DNA from: Saururus chinensis
Taxonomy: Eukaryota > Streptophyta > Magnoliopsida > Piperales > Saururaceae
Reading direction: 5' to 3'
Assembly (NCBI GenBank): GCA_035235625.1
Contig: CP141141.1
Location: 43,237,719 to 43,301,718 of the forward strand
DNA length: 64,000 nucleotides
Below are positions 11,801-25,113 of the stretch, piece by piece (position 1 is the first letter of the stretch; each line of letters begins with the position of its first letter). Both the position numbers and the translations under genes were made by a program. Under the pieces are notes generated by a model that saw nothing but the letters and a program-made list of their open reading frames with translations, was not told the DNA's origin and made no database searches.

Positions 11801-14739
11801 TTTAGGAAAGCTATTTAAGGCAAATATTTTTTCCTTTAAAACTTTTAGTCTAGATCATTATCCTGTCTTGCTTTACACCAAGGGAGAGTCGGGGCTCAAG
11901 TAAAGGGAGAATACGAACAGCTAAAACACCTTCAATTCATCTATTCCAAAACTTCCAATTACAATAGGTAAAAGGCTTTTTATAGTAAACCTAACTTAAA
12001 CCTAAAAGACAAAAATACCCAACAAATAAAAGACCAAATTAACCCTGATCAAAATGAATATAGTAAAATAACCATAAATCGCTTCTTATTCTGCATCACT
12101 ACCATACTAATATCTCTTCAGCAATCCATCTCACCATTCTCATGAACTCATCTCAGCTACACATGCAATCAATATGATGATCTCACTTGTTCAATATTAT
12201 ATGCTGTACACATGACTAAACCTGCCTTCCATTAAATTTTTAACACATCATTCTCTCTTTCTACTCACAAAATTTTTAGTTTGTTGACATGTTTCCTCAT
12301 ACAAACTCTAAATCAAAGGTGGGCTCCTTTCGGTAGAAGACTTGTATATTCATGTGGAATTGTTTCAATTATATCTATGACATGCTCATTATATTAGATT
12401 ATGTTCATAGAACTAGCATACACTAACAGATATGTTCTCTGGTTAGATGTTTGATCCAGTTTTCAGACTTAGGTGTCAATCAAATATCTGTACCTGCATC
12501 CTTGTTTGCACGCTGGCAGGCAAACATTTGTGCCTCTTTGACATTTCCTACTATCTCCAAATCGATTTTTTCTTCAAACGCCTCCTTTTGAGCCAGAAAT
12601 TGTGAGTAAATTACATAGAGTGGAGGAGGAAGCAACTCTGCGCAATGGTGCTGCTTTAATTTCTTTGTATGGTGAATACCCAGTTGCTGCTGAATAGGCA
12701 TCGATGCTTTCTTAAGTGATTTTAAATGCGAGGGAAGACTTGACAAAAATTTCTTCCGGTTTGCTATAGTCTCTAGAAGCCCTTTCTTCCGTTGTTCCAG
12801 TTCCTCATGAAGTTTGCAGAGTTCTTTCCGCTGAAATATTATAAACATAAAACGTAATAAAGGATCACAGCCAAACATAAGGATTGTTTGTCTTAAATTA
12901 AAAAAAGAAGCTCCACTCAGAGCAATGGCTGAATGTGGAAGAGGTGCCCACCAAGAGGAGAAACTAAAAAATTTCCCAAATGGAAAAAATCAAATAGTTC
13001 ATAAAGCATAATTTTTTTGAGAATTAGAATAAAAAAGAAGCGCACGGTAAAGTGGCCGAAAATTATCTCAAGCAGCTGGCCTGACTAGTGATGCAAAAGA
13101 AACATTTAATTTTCATAAATTTCTCACAGAAATTAAAAAATATAAATTGGAAGTTAACAGATATTACTGTATAAAAGAAATGCTTCTTTATCAATCAATG
13201 TGACCCCCTTTGGCTTATAATCATCCTCTACATGAGAAAAATTGTACAATACAAAGCCATCCATCATCCTAGTTTTTAAGCTACAAGAATGCAGGCCAAA
13301 GCAATAATACAGAAGAACAAAAGGATAAGTGGTTATATAAATAGCTTATATGAGAATTCTAGGATATAATTGTGCACCAATAATTATTATGTCCCAGAAT
13401 CATCGATTCTAAACACATCGCCATAAACACTATTTATGAGCGTTTTAGGACATAATTGTGTACCCATTAATATCATGTCCCAAAACGAGTGGCATAGATT
13501 CTAATCATATCTCCATAAGCACTAGTCATCAACTCATCTTCCATAGTTTTATAGACGATTTAATACTTCCAAATTTGATGATAAGTTTTAGACTGAAACA
13601 GTACCTTCATGGACTACTTTAATTGGTAATCAAACATCACGATTATGGGTCAACAGTTCAGTAAGCTAATCGGTTAATTAGGTTTTGAATTTTGATCTCT
13701 TTGATTTCTTGTTTCTTAGGAAAGTGTTATCACTTGCAACTCTCTAATTAAATGACCAGGAAGCCCAGAGGTCATTCATACTTCCATTCCGCATTTAGTT
13801 CCCTATCGAAATATGAACCAAATGACAATAGTCTATACTTATGCAACTAATGTAGGTAACAACACAAAGTATAATGTCCTAAAAAATCATAACTGACTCA
13901 AATTATTACCTGATATAACTCAAAGTTGAGCCTCTTTAACATTAAATCATGTGGACTGTCTTCAGAAACAAGATTCCCTTTGATCTCTTCAGGGGCACTA
14001 GCAAAAAATTCTTCTTCAGGCACAAGTTCAATATCGGGATACCTGGACCTGAAGTCCCTGCAAGCTTTTATTGCTTTCAGATAATGATTCTTCTCGTACA
14101 TCAGGTTGTGAAGCTGCAGTGTCGTAAAATCCACTGGTGCCTTTGCAGTCTCTGTTTCAGCTTTTACACGATCTTCTTCTATCAGGATGGCACGATTCAC
14201 CTACAAGCAGTATAATCGATGCTTCGTATCAATGGAAAGAAAAAGGAAGCAATAGCAATTCATTCATGACAGCAGAAATGTGGCCGCATATCAAAGACTA
14301 TGAGCAGGTTTCTCACATGGCAACTTGGCCATAAAAACGATATTGGTATCAGATGCAGACGTTCTCCCCCCCAAGTTGAAAATTTCGCGCCTAAAAACTT
14401 ATGGACTCATCAAAATCTCATGCAGTAATGTCCTAGAAAAATGCTGAAATGGGTTTGACCTCCTGGCCAAAGAACATCCCTAGTCTAGTGTTAACCTGCA
14501 CCCACGAGAGAGAGAGAGAGAAGAGGAACCTGGCGGAAGTTGACGAAGAGGAGGGCCATTTGGAGGACCAGCTCCCTGAGCTCGGATTTGGGGCGGCCCT
14601 CCTTCTTGATGAAGAGCAACTTGGCCGCGATCTCCTCCATAGCGACCCGAGTCTCCTCCAGCGCATCGTACGGCGACTTATCCTCGGACCTCCGCCGCGG
14701 AGGCGACATGGACACCGCCTCTCCCTCCTCCACCTCCAT
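8868..14739 (-). CDS. THO5: THO complex subunit 5 (THOC5/FMIP family)
   Basis: Subunit of the nuclear THO/TREX complex, which couples transcription to mRNA packaging and export. There are eight coding exons on the minus strand: 14739-14530, 14200-13910, 12830-12494, 11356-10983, 10561-10305, 10006-9442, 9353-9204, 9134-8868. All introns are GT-AG. The sum is 2,451 nt (816 aa plus stop), close to the length of Arabidopsis THO5 proteins. The start is the ATG at 14,739 (MEVEEGEAVSMSPPRRRSED), and the stop is TAG. Exons 1-3 carry the conserved N-terminal region (LQLHNLMYEKNHYLKAIKAC) and a charged, probably coiled-coil segment. Exon 4 encodes an acidic patch followed by RRRKRPKK (about residues 303-310), a likely nuclear localisation signal. 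Exon 5 has FDEKRILRPYKWAQHLAGID. Exon 8 ends the FMIP domain (EVNLHILKMLPLDYENQILA). No break or missing piece is seen. The function is from the family, not shown here. Confidence 0.95.
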
Positions 14740-14965
14740 CGCCCACCTTCAAAACCCTTGCTTTCCCCCTAGAGCACCGAGACTTCTATTTACCCTGCAG
14801 CGGCCGCCTCCCCGGTTCTGTTCCAAGTTCGGGCCGGGGAGGAGGCGACCCGAACATGCGGACGGGATGCGCGTCCCACAAGGGCAGGGCTGTCTGCTCA
14901 CTGTTCAGCTTCTCAGTCGGAATTGCAGAGATCCGGCTCATTGACCCGATTCTGGCCCCGCCTAA
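14740..14965 (-). promoter_or_regulatory. THO5 5' flank (promoter/5' UTR region)
   Basis: A GC-rich stretch immediately upstream of the THO5 start codon, sharply different from the AT-rich DNA beyond it, where a MITE begins near 14,970. No clear TATA box was identified. The assignment is by position. Confidence 0.4.
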
Positions 14966-14969
14966 AAGG

Positions 14970-15222
14970 GGTAGCGTTTTTAATATTCCCTTCAGACAAT
15001 AAGCTTACTCTAATATAAAGACATTGGAGTCCTTTATCTATGAAATTAATAATACACATATAAGTACATATTAGCTATAGTGATATTATTATTAATATAT
15101 GTTAGTATGTGCACTGTAGATCTCAAATATCAAATGCTCCTATGTATTTTTTATGCTAAGCTTAGTTGTGGATATTTTATGCTAAGCTCATGGTGAGAGT
15201 AGAGCATAAAAAATTATTTTAC
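14970..15222. repeat. MULE-type MITE in the THO5 upstream region
   Basis: Same family as the copy at 55,983. It has the AT-rich inverted ends (GCGTTTTTAATATTCCC on the left, AGAGCATAAAAAATT on the right) and the internal TTAGTATGTGCACTGTAGAT segment. It lies about 230 bp upstream of the THO5 start codon, so it may sit in the promoter. Ends are approximate. Confidence 0.5.
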
Positions 15223-15704
15223 CTACAAATTTGGTGTACTCGTAATATAGAGGAAACTAACATCCCTACTTTTTGTACTTTACTTTTGTCTATAACAAAA
15301 GCCTAATCTAACCTTAGATTACATAGAGAACATGAGTTATACATAGCACAAGGGAGATTTATTTTTCCCCATCCAATCAAAATTTGGAGTAGGCTTTTAA
15401 TGTAAAAAATGTGAAATATGAATATAATTTTCCTAGCCAGCAATACGGCTGACCCATGACACTTTCGGATTTTACATGGGTCACTACTAAGTTGTTGAAG
15501 TTATTGCCTATCTTTATTGCTATCATTTTGTGTATTAAGCTACTACGAAATGTGTCATAAACCTCGTATTCATAAACTAGCCAATTTCAACAAATGCAAA
15601 TGCATACGAATACTCAAGAATGAAATTGAACCAACCTATCTAGAATAAAGGTAATTTTTAAAGTATGAAAAAGGTGACTATGCATTAGATCATATATTAA
15701 TAAC

Positions 15705-16276
15705 TAGGGCTAGGAAAATACAACTAGACCAGCTGAATCTACACCTAACTCGACCCAATTAAAAATAGGGTCACGGTTTCAAAATTTTACCTATTTTAAA
15801 AGTAGGGCCTGTCAGAATTTACCTGCACAACTTAACCTCAACCCTATTATTTAAAGATGGTATGACCCAAATTGGAGATATTACAAAAGAAATTCTCTTA
15901 GAATTTTATCCTTTCTTATATTTTTATTTTATTTAATATTCAACTAGTAATTTTTATAGGGGTTTTTATAATTTTGGACATGTGTCTTATAATGTCACAA
16001 TATTCTCTCATCAATTCTAATTTTCTCAAATAGCACATAAATATTTTATGTTTATTTATAATATTGTAATGTATTTAATTTCTTTTTATGATTGGCCCCT
16101 ACAAATATAAATTATAAAATATTAAGTTAAGGAAAAAAAATATTGATGAAAAAAAGAAGGTTACCTGTATACCTGACCTAACCCGATCTAAAAAAGGTTA
16201 GGGTTTGCATTTTTGACCTAAGGTTGAGTCATGACCTAACCTAATTTGACCTTACCCAACCCGATTCCTAACCCTA
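15705..16276. mobile_element. Non-autonomous DNA transposon with inverted ends
   Basis: The left end TAGGGCTAGGAAAATAC and the inverted right end (ending TTCCTAACCCTA) form an imperfect inverted repeat. The subterminal regions are rich in CTAACCC/GACCC motifs on one side and their complements on the other. Flanks TTAATAAC and TTAATGAA are similar and would suit a decayed 8-bp target duplication of hAT type. There is no coding content. Confidence 0.45.
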
Positions 16277-16577
16277 TTAATGAATATGCGATTGTCGCAT
16301 CCAAAGACCCAACATCCTCATATGCAACAAGCTGTGGGAAAACTATCCAAAACCCACCAACCTCCTATTTAATGCCCCCAGGTGATCGAAAAGCTGCCCA
16401 AAAGCACTTGACACATGCTAGCCAACATGCACTTAGAGCATACAAATATACAAATAGGAATTACAACTTTATGAAATTATTATTATTGTAAACAAATAGC
16501 TATCAAAATCATGACAACCTTTTGATGGGTGACTCCATGAATCATGTCTACCTCCCTCTTTTTAATTATTTTTATAT

Positions 16578-17070
16578 AAATAACACTTACACGGATTGGA
16601 TTATAATAAAAATGCATATACACCCCTTATATTATGAAAACCTCCCTAGTGTTATGTATTTTTCATAAATTCCTTTTTTATCCCTTTCCTTATACTTCTT
16701 TTTTATTTGATTGTAGGCCCTACCTTTTACCACCTTCCCATACAAAAACAATTTTTGTTTTGGTATAATAACATTTTATCAAAATGAGACGTTAGGAGTG
16801 TTTCAGAGTATCTGCTTTCTATCCCAGTTATGTTAAATTTGTCATTCAATTTTGTAAAAACACCGCTCATCATTGGCCCATATATGGTTTCAGGATGGAT
16901 GAAGGGAAGAGTCATGAGGAGGAGGGTGAAGGTAGGGTCCATAGTCAAATAACCAGGAGAAAGGGAAAGGGTAAAAAAGAAGAATTTACAAAAAAAATAT
17001 GACACCACAGGGTTATGTGCAGGCTTCCATAATTCAAGAGGTACCTGCATTTTGGGTGTAAGTGCTATTT
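16578..17070. repeat. Inverted-repeat element (~490 bp)
   Basis: The first ~90 bp (opening AAATAACACTTACAC) are an imperfect inverted copy of the last ~90 bp (whose complement opens AAATAGCACTTACAC). Shared internal words include AAATGCA and ATTATG. A 107-aa minus-strand frame covers most of it but shows no known domain and is probably incidental. I read this as a foldback MITE. Confidence 0.45.
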
Positions 17071-17787
17071 ACCTTCATTTTTTAATATCAAAGCTGAAGC
17101 AGAAAGTAACTTCCATAAAAATCCAAGGCAAAGGTGGAGCGAGTTGATTGTGCTCGCCTCGCCCCCATGAATCATGTAAACGGCTCGGATGGGGTATCTA
17201 GTTTGATCCTAAATTGTCAACACTCGTAAATGATTGAGTAATAAAATCTAAAACAATAAAGAGGCAATCGGGTCCAACGTTTCAATTGTACTTCATCTGC
17301 TCCAGTCTTCAAACTAATATTCATTATAGTGACTACAACAGCTTTAAATAGTGTGTATAAAAGGGTGTTGGGTAGGAAAAAAAAATGAAAGTTAAATTGA
17401 GTACATTCGTGATTCTATAAAACAAAATAATGGTTTACATTTGTGAGGAAGAAAGAGTGCTTTGAAATTTGGTACCCACGCAGCCAGCCCGACATGCCTT
17501 GATCGGTGAACCTGGACACCGTTCAGCTTGCAGTTAGAATAGATAACGGGCAGTTTTAGCATTACTCTATTGCGTTTTAGCATAAGAAACACAGTTAAAA
17601 GATACAAGAATAATTATCAGAAATAACACTCATGATTTCTCCTAAATTTGATTCTCCTTTTTCCACTCCTATGTTCTTTTTGCATCTACGTCAATTAACA
17701 TGTACGGAAAGGCGATTAACCAGGTGAATAAAACAAAAAAAATAGCAAGTGAATAAAACCTTTCATAATATTGGAAACTGTAGTTAT
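17071..17787. other. Non-coding interval; NDC1 3' UTR/downstream
   Basis: No gene is seen. The last few hundred bases before 17,788 should include the NDC1 3' UTR and polyadenylation site. Confidence 0.4.
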
Positions 17788-20700
17788 CTAAGAGCCAGAA
17801 AGAGCATTAGATACAGCGTTCTGCAGTGAAGCAACAGAATCTATAGCAGACTTTGCGAACCAACTGATCCCCACTTTCACTCGATGTTCATCTGTGGGCA
17901 TTCTTAACAGATATGCAATTTTCCGTGCTGCAACAGAACCACAAACACAATCAAAAGGCTTCAACCATCTTCTAGTCGACCATTTACCAAAGATGGTCAA
18001 GGAAATAAAAAATGTCTTCGTGGTTTGACGTTGCCTTACCAGTATGGCCAATTGGCCCGTCCAAAGTTAGGCCCTCAATGAAGCTTGGAGTAACTGCTGC
18101 ATCATTCTTCCCCAAAGTCATCATTTCACCCAGATTTTGGAATCTGCAAATTATAAATGAGGTCATCTAGCATGTAATAGATACACTATTGTTCTAATAG
18201 CATGGCCCCTCTTCCACATGCAGAAAAATACAAAAAACACGGTGCTATGTATAAACATCACTCATCCACCATGAGATACTAAAAGTAAATTGTTTAAACA
18301 AAAATTCATGCTCCTAAACACATTTTGTCCACCATGCATTACGTCCAAAATACTTGAATTGATGACAGACTTTTTGATGGATCTTCATATCATGTATTCA
18401 ATGTCTTATGCAGTAAAGACAATGATACAACATCAGCTACACCGACTTTCACGCCCATATTACAAGCCCCACCAATATAGACAACACAAATTTGACAATT
18501 TTATCAATGAAAAGGTCAAAACAGATCCTATTTCCCAATCCCCAGTCTTTAGAACAGCAATTCTTTAGCTTTTACTACTGTTTAACTATCTCAGAATTTG
18601 CTAAAACTGAATCATCTGTCAAATCTATGGGTCATAAAGGTAGAACTGAACCAATTAAAACTGGTTTAGACCATCTCTTTTTTTTTTCAAATGGTTGCAA
18701 TAAAATTTTACAAAATTTGCTTTTATCACATATAATTATTGTAAAACAAAGATTGAAGATGAACAAGCTCGTAACACCATGTTATCAAATTTTATACTGT
18801 AATAATGCATATAAATATCACCTATTTATTTCAAGAGGTTCTTATTCTTTTTTCAACAATTTCAAAAAGTCATTTCGGACTAGGTTAAATCTGCCAATTC
18901 AAACTGATTCCCAATGATTCAGGCGGATTTGGGCCCATTAGTGTCCATGCAAATAGTTCTTTCTTACGTTAACAGCTTAAGTTGTTGGGTTAAGGTATTA
19001 ACTAATATGGTATCAAAATTTAACAAATTTAGGTGTGTGTATAGTTTATGTAATAATTATCCACTCCCCTTCAAATAATTGTTATCTAACACAGTATCAG
19101 AGCTAAGGAATTGAGTTCAATTTCCAGGAGAAGAAATTCCCTCTTGTATGCATCCTGTGTGTGTTCATGAGTGATGGTGGTTGCACGTGGGAGAGTGTAA
19201 GTGCTGCTAATATATAGTTAAGCTGCATGTAATAAAGTACAGCACTTCACCAACAGGCTTATGGGGCTTCAGCTTCCGGGAAGTCCTTTTAACTTATGAT
19301 AGTGTCATCTCTGACTTTGACTTGCGCAGACCTGTTATCAAATGCCTACCTTAATACCTTTACTACCAGCTTCAACTTTCAGGAAAAGTGGTCAACCACT
19401 AGTCATTTCTAGGGTCAATAATATATAAAGCAATTTGTATGCAAAAAATGGCTTTGTCGGCTCAAATGCAAGTTGGCCAATTCAGATTGGTTCTGGCAAA
19501 CCATATGCACCACTTTGAAACTGATATCGTACTAGCAAATGTCTTGAATACTAAAATATAAGTTGAACAGTAATCCCTATGTCCTAACCTGAATGGTAAT
19601 AGAGGCCGGTCATTAATTGCTGCCCAAATATTCCAACCCACAAAGTCTGCTTGCTGGTAAGCAACCTGAGACCATTGAAAATAATGCATAAGAAATCATA
19701 ATTTTATCAAGAAATCGTATTTATTCATATGACACTGTGCCTCAGATAAAAAGAAATGATACTACACCTGTGCATTTGCTGGAAGAAGCCTACCAGATGA
19801 ATCTCTTAAGGCAGAAGAGTCACCTATAGCAAATATTCTCGGATGGCCTTTCACTTGGAGAGTTTCAATAGTTTCAGCCTGTCCTCTTGAATTAAAAGGA
19901 AACATGAAAGGCCGGTCATCTGGCTCCAGTGATGGGATGAGAGGTTTAGAACCAACCGTCCATAGAACTATATCCACCTCCAAATTTTGAGCTTGCAACC
20001 CCCTCTCAGCAGGTTGAAGTTCCACGATTAACTTCTCATGGACCTTCCTTTCGTCTGACAATTCGTGTTCATGAGACTTTCTTATGCATCGAACAAGATA
20101 GCCCAAGAAAAGCTGAACATTCCTTGATTGCAGAACCTAACAGATAATATTCTCATTTAATACAGACAAAACTACATATAACCTATTGGCATGTCAAAAT
20201 AAAAGGCACTCTTGCACCACTCACTCGAAAAAAGGAGAGACAACATAGGCATAAAAGTGATTAAGAACATTTGAAAATTTTGACACTGTTCAGTAAGCAT
20301 TATCATCTTAAAATCTAAATCTAAAACGTCAAAAAGAAGTTGGCAACCCTCACATAAGACATTCTTAAAGCAGCAAAAGCAGTATGACAGGAAAGTGAAT
20401 ATAAACTGTAGATTTATGGCACACATCTCACAAAAATAGAAACCATCAATAATAGTGTTGCCATTAGTTTTCAACGCTGCACTTACCCAAGTATGGGAGT
20501 CATTTCATATAACTGAAGGGCTTTAACATATATTCAGAAACTTAATTACAAAACAGTTAAGGAAACAAGCAACTGTCAGACAGTATAGCTATCTCAATTA
20601 ATTAACTAAGCATCAGCCTTATATCACATTATAGAATTCCCACAGGATCATCTTACCTTCATGGCAGCTTCTCTATTTCCAGGGGGAGCTGCTGGACAGA

Positions 20701-23700
20701 TCGTAGTATCAACATTAACTGCTTGAACTATTCCTTTTCCCTGCAGTCTCTCAGATAGTGTGGCAGCTAACTCTACTCCAGAGTAGCCACACCCGACCAC
20801 AGCCACACGTATCAGAGAGGAATCCTTTCCAAACTTTGCTCGCTCTAACTTGTTCAGCTTATCTTTAACTTTCTGCATTAAATGGATACATATTAATGCC
20901 AAATGAGCAATTAAGATATGCGTGAACTGTTATGACATCTGAAGTCAACTATCTAAGAGACATTTTATGCTTAGGAATAAAAATAGTAACACACAGCAAA
21001 CCTTTCTTGGGATCTCATGATAACAGTCACATCACTATAATGTTGTGAACAACCCCTAAGTATCTTTTATTTGCCTTCATTTGTTTAATTACTAGGTATT
21101 ACAAGTAGCTTAGGCTTATTTGCTTTTTTACTTATTATTTTGGCTTATGGAAGATTCCGTTTATGTAGGGGCTGATGCCCTTTTTTTTATAATGATAACC
21201 TAAATTTCATTATTTTAGAAAATTATTCCTACACCCTAGATTTATAATGCATTAGTTGTAGTGTAGAAGAGGAAGGTGGCTCTGCTAGAAGTGAGCCAAC
21301 ATGACCACCACCTTCGCTGCCATAAATGTCACTGGCTTCCATCTGACCACCCGTTGCCCTTTCCCATCTTTTTCTCTTCTGCTCCAAATCATGGTATATA
21401 TATCATACATTTATTCTGTGCCTGCTGCAACTCTGCCATGCAACTCCGGTGAATCACACCACATAAAAACTTAAGCAAGAAACTCACAGTGGTCCCAAAT
21501 AAATTCTAAAACAAGGACAGAAAGCTAAAGTAAAGATAAAGAAATTCTAAAACAAGGATAGAAAGCTAAAATAAAATAAAAGCATAAGTCCATACAATTG
21601 CATCTTCAAGAGAAGAAAATGGCAGCGCAAACTCTGCAGCACCTGGTACAATATCCAGTTTAGCTTCTGCTCCCAAGGACAGAACCAACCTGCCTGCCCA
21701 GATCAAAAGACTGTCACGTGAAGGGCAAAGCCACAGTAGGTCTAAATACATAAGGCTTTGTAATAAATTTAACATGTGAAATATGTCGCGCAAGATGACC
21801 TAGCCTAAATTTGAATGAAAGACCACATGACCATTTGATATGATTGAATTTCAGCTCCTTCAGGTGATTCATTTAAGAATTATGGTTTCCCTGTTCGAAT
21901 AGTTCATTATATTGGTTGACAAAAAGGGAGTATCTGGGCAAACAAATTGTTGTTCTGCAAAATGAGCTAAAATATAGTTTCCTGTGAGATAATCACATTT
22001 TGTCATTCCACATAGTCAATCTTTTCATTTGTCCTTGTAAGCTGCAAAATATTTGTCTCATACAGTTGCAAGAAGGCTTGGTAATCATACAATGCATTAT
22101 TATCTCAGCCTTACCAAAAGACTGGATCAAATGAACTTATCTCAAAGCATTGGGAATGTCCCTTTCATTTAATTCAGAAATGGCAATTGGTAGGAACAAA
22201 AATAGAGTAAAAAAGGGAAAGAGAAAGGAAGACTTTTAGGAATCATACCAGTCATATTCAATAAGAATCCCACTTTCTAGATGAACAGTCCCACCACTTG
22301 CTGGTGTTTTGGTGTAATTCATCCCTATGTTATCGAAAGGATGTAGAAGTGTCACTCTGTCTTGGAAAAATTGCACGCTAGTATTTGTCAGTAAGTCTGC
22401 AAAACGAGGAGCTATTTCCCATTCATCTACTTCTGAAATATAATAGAAGAGGCAAAATTAGGCCAATCACATATGTATATAAACAAAAAAGTTATATAGG
22501 AAGGATGTAAAGAATTATGTTTTGATACAGTAACATACAATGACTTGAATATGCAAGCAGCAAAAAACTCATACCTCCAGAGAGAAGCTCATAGAGAAGT
22601 GGCTTAAAAACAAAACGATCATATTGGTCTACAAGAAGCACCTGGACCATTCAAATTATAAGACATCAAAGGTATTAAGCTTCAGTAAAATACTTCATTT
22701 ATATATGGCATCTATATCTACATAACATGTGTATGTAATTGTAACTCCACCTGAGGTCTTTTCCCTTGGGGCCACATAAGTGATTCCAATCTTAGGGCAG
22801 TATATAAGCCCCCAAATCCACCTCCTAAAATACATACCCGTGGCCTCTGTAATTAAAATTAGTCAATAAACTGCCCAATGCTCTATTGCAAAAAATTAGT
22901 TCGCGCTCTAATTTATATGCGCTTCCAACTGGTCCGCATGTCGGGGCAAATTCATAGTTCTGTACTTAATTGAGGCGACCAACCTGTTTATCTGGCCAAG
23001 CATATGGTAAAGGAGACCTTTCCCCTTTGGAAGTCTGTCCGTTCCACTCCTGTCTCCCATCTGCACTCACTTGAATGGAGCAGTGTCGTGTATGAAATCC
23101 ACTACATATGGATATGCTTGCCATGCTTCCACATTGTAACCTAGGAAAGAAAAGCTTCTTGCAATTCTTTAGCCCACCTGATGTACCAAAGAGATTGAAG
23201 ATGTCTAAGCCACAAACTTATTGAACCATCACGATTGTTTCTATGACATCATTCAAACTTAAGTATTTAAAAATCTCCTACACAAAAATGGAAAATTACT
23301 AGTGGAAAAACATCCGCTAGCATTTTCAACTTTATAGACAGCACACTAACATGGTATCGTATAATAAACGGAACCACCAAAGACAACTGTCTCACCACAA
23401 CAATCAGATTTACAGATAGCGTAAATCAGTTCAAATAACTATATACTCTACAGAGTCGAATGCATAGGCGAAAAGTTAGTAACATTATGCAACGGGACAA
23501 AAGAGATGCAAAAAGAGTCAGATGAACAGGTACAGAGAAACATAGACAAGAAAATGATCATCCAAATCCATATTTAGAGGTGACCAACGTCAGAAATCAT
23601 GTAAGCTGAGTAAAAGAATCATTTCTATTAGACAGAAACATACGGAAGACAATAAGAAGCCAAGAAGGGGATATAATAAATTCATTTTCCACATGAAGAA

Positions 23701-23815
23701 ACAAAGAAAAACCATAAATTTGAAGGGAAATAGAACCACAAAAAGAGAGGAGAGAGAGAGACTGACGGTGGAATGGAGTGAGAGCAGCGGCCGAGGCGAT
23801 GGACAGAGCTTCCAT
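17788..23815 (-). CDS. NDC1: Type II NAD(P)H dehydrogenase C1 (NDC1), organellar
   Basis: A single-polypeptide FAD enzyme that passes electrons from NAD(P)H to quinones. In plants NDC1 acts in plastoglobules (plastoquinone and vitamin K1/E redox metabolism) and can also be mitochondrial. Eleven coding exons: 23815-23767, 23177-22984, 22846-22751, 22641-22575, 22432-22249, 21689-21596, 20872-20657, 20136-19768, 19665-19589, 18143-18040, 17927-17788. All junctions are GT-AG. The sum is 1,590 nt (529 aa plus TAG stop). The start is ATG at 23,815 (MEALSIASAAALTPFH); a longer frame from 23,821 would need a TTG start. Exon 2 supplies a Ser/Arg/Cys-rich transit-peptide-like leader (MASISICSGFHTRHCSIQVS). 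Exon 3 holds the FAD Rossmann motif GGGFGG (about 89-94). Exon 7 has the NAD(P)H motif VVGCGYSG (about 253-260). Exon 8 ends with the FAD-contacting FAIGDSSALRD (Asp about 406). The C-terminus is FAKSAIDSVASLQNAV. The protein looks intact. Confidence 0.95.
18950..19110. repeat. Possible TRIM/LTR relic in NDC1 intron 9
   Basis: Within the 1.4-kb intron between exons 10 and 9 there is TGTTGGGTTAAGG, then ATATGGTATCAAAAT, and about 90 bp on, CAGTATCAGAGC. The last resembles the primer-binding site complementary to initiator tRNA-Met used by many plant LTR elements. No paired LTR was found, so this is weak. Confidence 0.25.
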
Positions 23816-24142
23816 CGCCAATCCTTAGGCAAAGATTCAACTCACTCTCTCTGGGGGTAGTGAAGCCCGCGGGAGTTTCTTCTTCTCCTTCTTCCTCCGG
23901 TAAGTGGGTCGGATACGGCTGATGGAGAGAGAGAGGAGAGGTGGCGAGGCGAAGGCCGCAAACTGGGCTCGGCTCTGCGCCTCTGCCTCGGCAGCCGGGC
24001 TGCTCATGCTTGGCACCTGACCAAACCTGAGCCGATCGGCCGACCCATGAATCCATGATCCACGAACCCCACCCGGCCCAAGTAAATGGCGGGTTGGGCT
24101 CGGGTGATGGCCGTATGTATAAATGTATAATGAGGGCCTTTT

Positions 24143-24344
24143 GGGTGAAGAGTTTTTTATGTTCTCCTCTAATTATAAGCTATTGATATTTAAGATTAAC
24201 TGCTTATATATTAACATACGTTAGTATTAATTAATTGATGTTAACATATACTAACCTACGTATTGTTGATCTCGAAGCTTAACGGCTCCTATATGTAGTT
24301 TACATTTGAACTTATTGTCAATGAGAGCCACAAAAACTCTTCCC
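24143..24344. repeat. MULE-type MITE upstream of NDC1
   Basis: The left end GGGTGAAGAGTTTTTTATG mirrors the right end, whose complement opens GGGAAGAGTTTTTGTGG. The core has TTAACATACGTTAGTATT and an inverted arm. It lies about 330 bp upstream of the NDC1 start codon. No clear target duplication. Confidence 0.55.
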
Positions 24345-24903
24345 ATTTGAGGTCTCCAAAAGGGAAGAGTTTCTAATTCTATTTATTCACCATGAGCCTA
24401 GTCTAAGAAATGTTGGGGAACCGTTCTAAAAGGCAGCTAATATTCTTATTTTACTTTATCTACACCAACTTTAATTGGATAAGAAAAATAAGTATTTATG
24501 TTATCATGTGTAACTCGCAATTTCTATCTAATCAAAGGTAGTTTAAGGCCTTTGGCATTAAAAAGTAGAACAAAAATATCATTTTGCGTTAAAAAATGTT
24601 TTCCTTACTATTTTCCCTATCCAGCTTTCTGATCGGTCTTTAAGAGGGTAATTGTATGTGTACCATGTTTAAAATCCTATGTGGACTGGTCACTAGGCAT
24701 TGTTCATGGAGCCTAGTCAAGGGGTCCGGCTAAATGCGTCCTAATTAGTTTATGTTAGCTATTTTTTTCTAGCAATAAAGAAAAAGAAAAGAAAGTATAC
24801 CATTCTTGGGTGTGGATCTTGTTCTCATTCCCACACGAGATTTGTACTTAAATTTCATGTTTATTCTATCACGTTGGAAGTATAGTGATTTTCTTTGTGT
24901 TAT

Positions 24904-25113
24904 ACTCCCTTAGTTTCATATTAATAGTTATATTTAAAAAAATAGTAATTTTTATTTAATAGTGAAACCCACATCTATAAAAAGAGAAAATAAGCTTATA
25001 TTATGATGTATTTTTTTAAGTACCCAATCACTTAAATTAAACAAAATGACACTATTAATTTGAAACAAACTTTTTGGCTAAATGAAGCTATTAATTTAAG
25101 ATGGATGAAGTAC
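24904..25113. repeat. Stowaway-like MITE
   Basis: It begins ACTCCCTTAGTTTCATATTA and ends with the inverted GATGGATGAAGTA. This is the CTCCCTCCGTT-type end of Stowaway (Tc1/mariner) MITEs, with TA on both sides. A sister copy lies at 31,713-31,920. Shorter palindromic relatives occur near 50,355-50,459, 51,797-51,868 and 52,398-52,555. Confidence 0.6.

Noticed and set aside
19086..19110. Full LTR retrotransposon in NDC1 intron 9
   Set aside because: A primer-binding-like TATCAGAGC is present, but no pair of LTRs or polyprotein was found; kept only as a weak relic.
23590..23832. Alternative NDC1 start with leader beginning PKDWRWKLC
   Set aside because: It begins with TTG, not ATG, and does not join in frame to exon 2. 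The ATG at 23,815 does.
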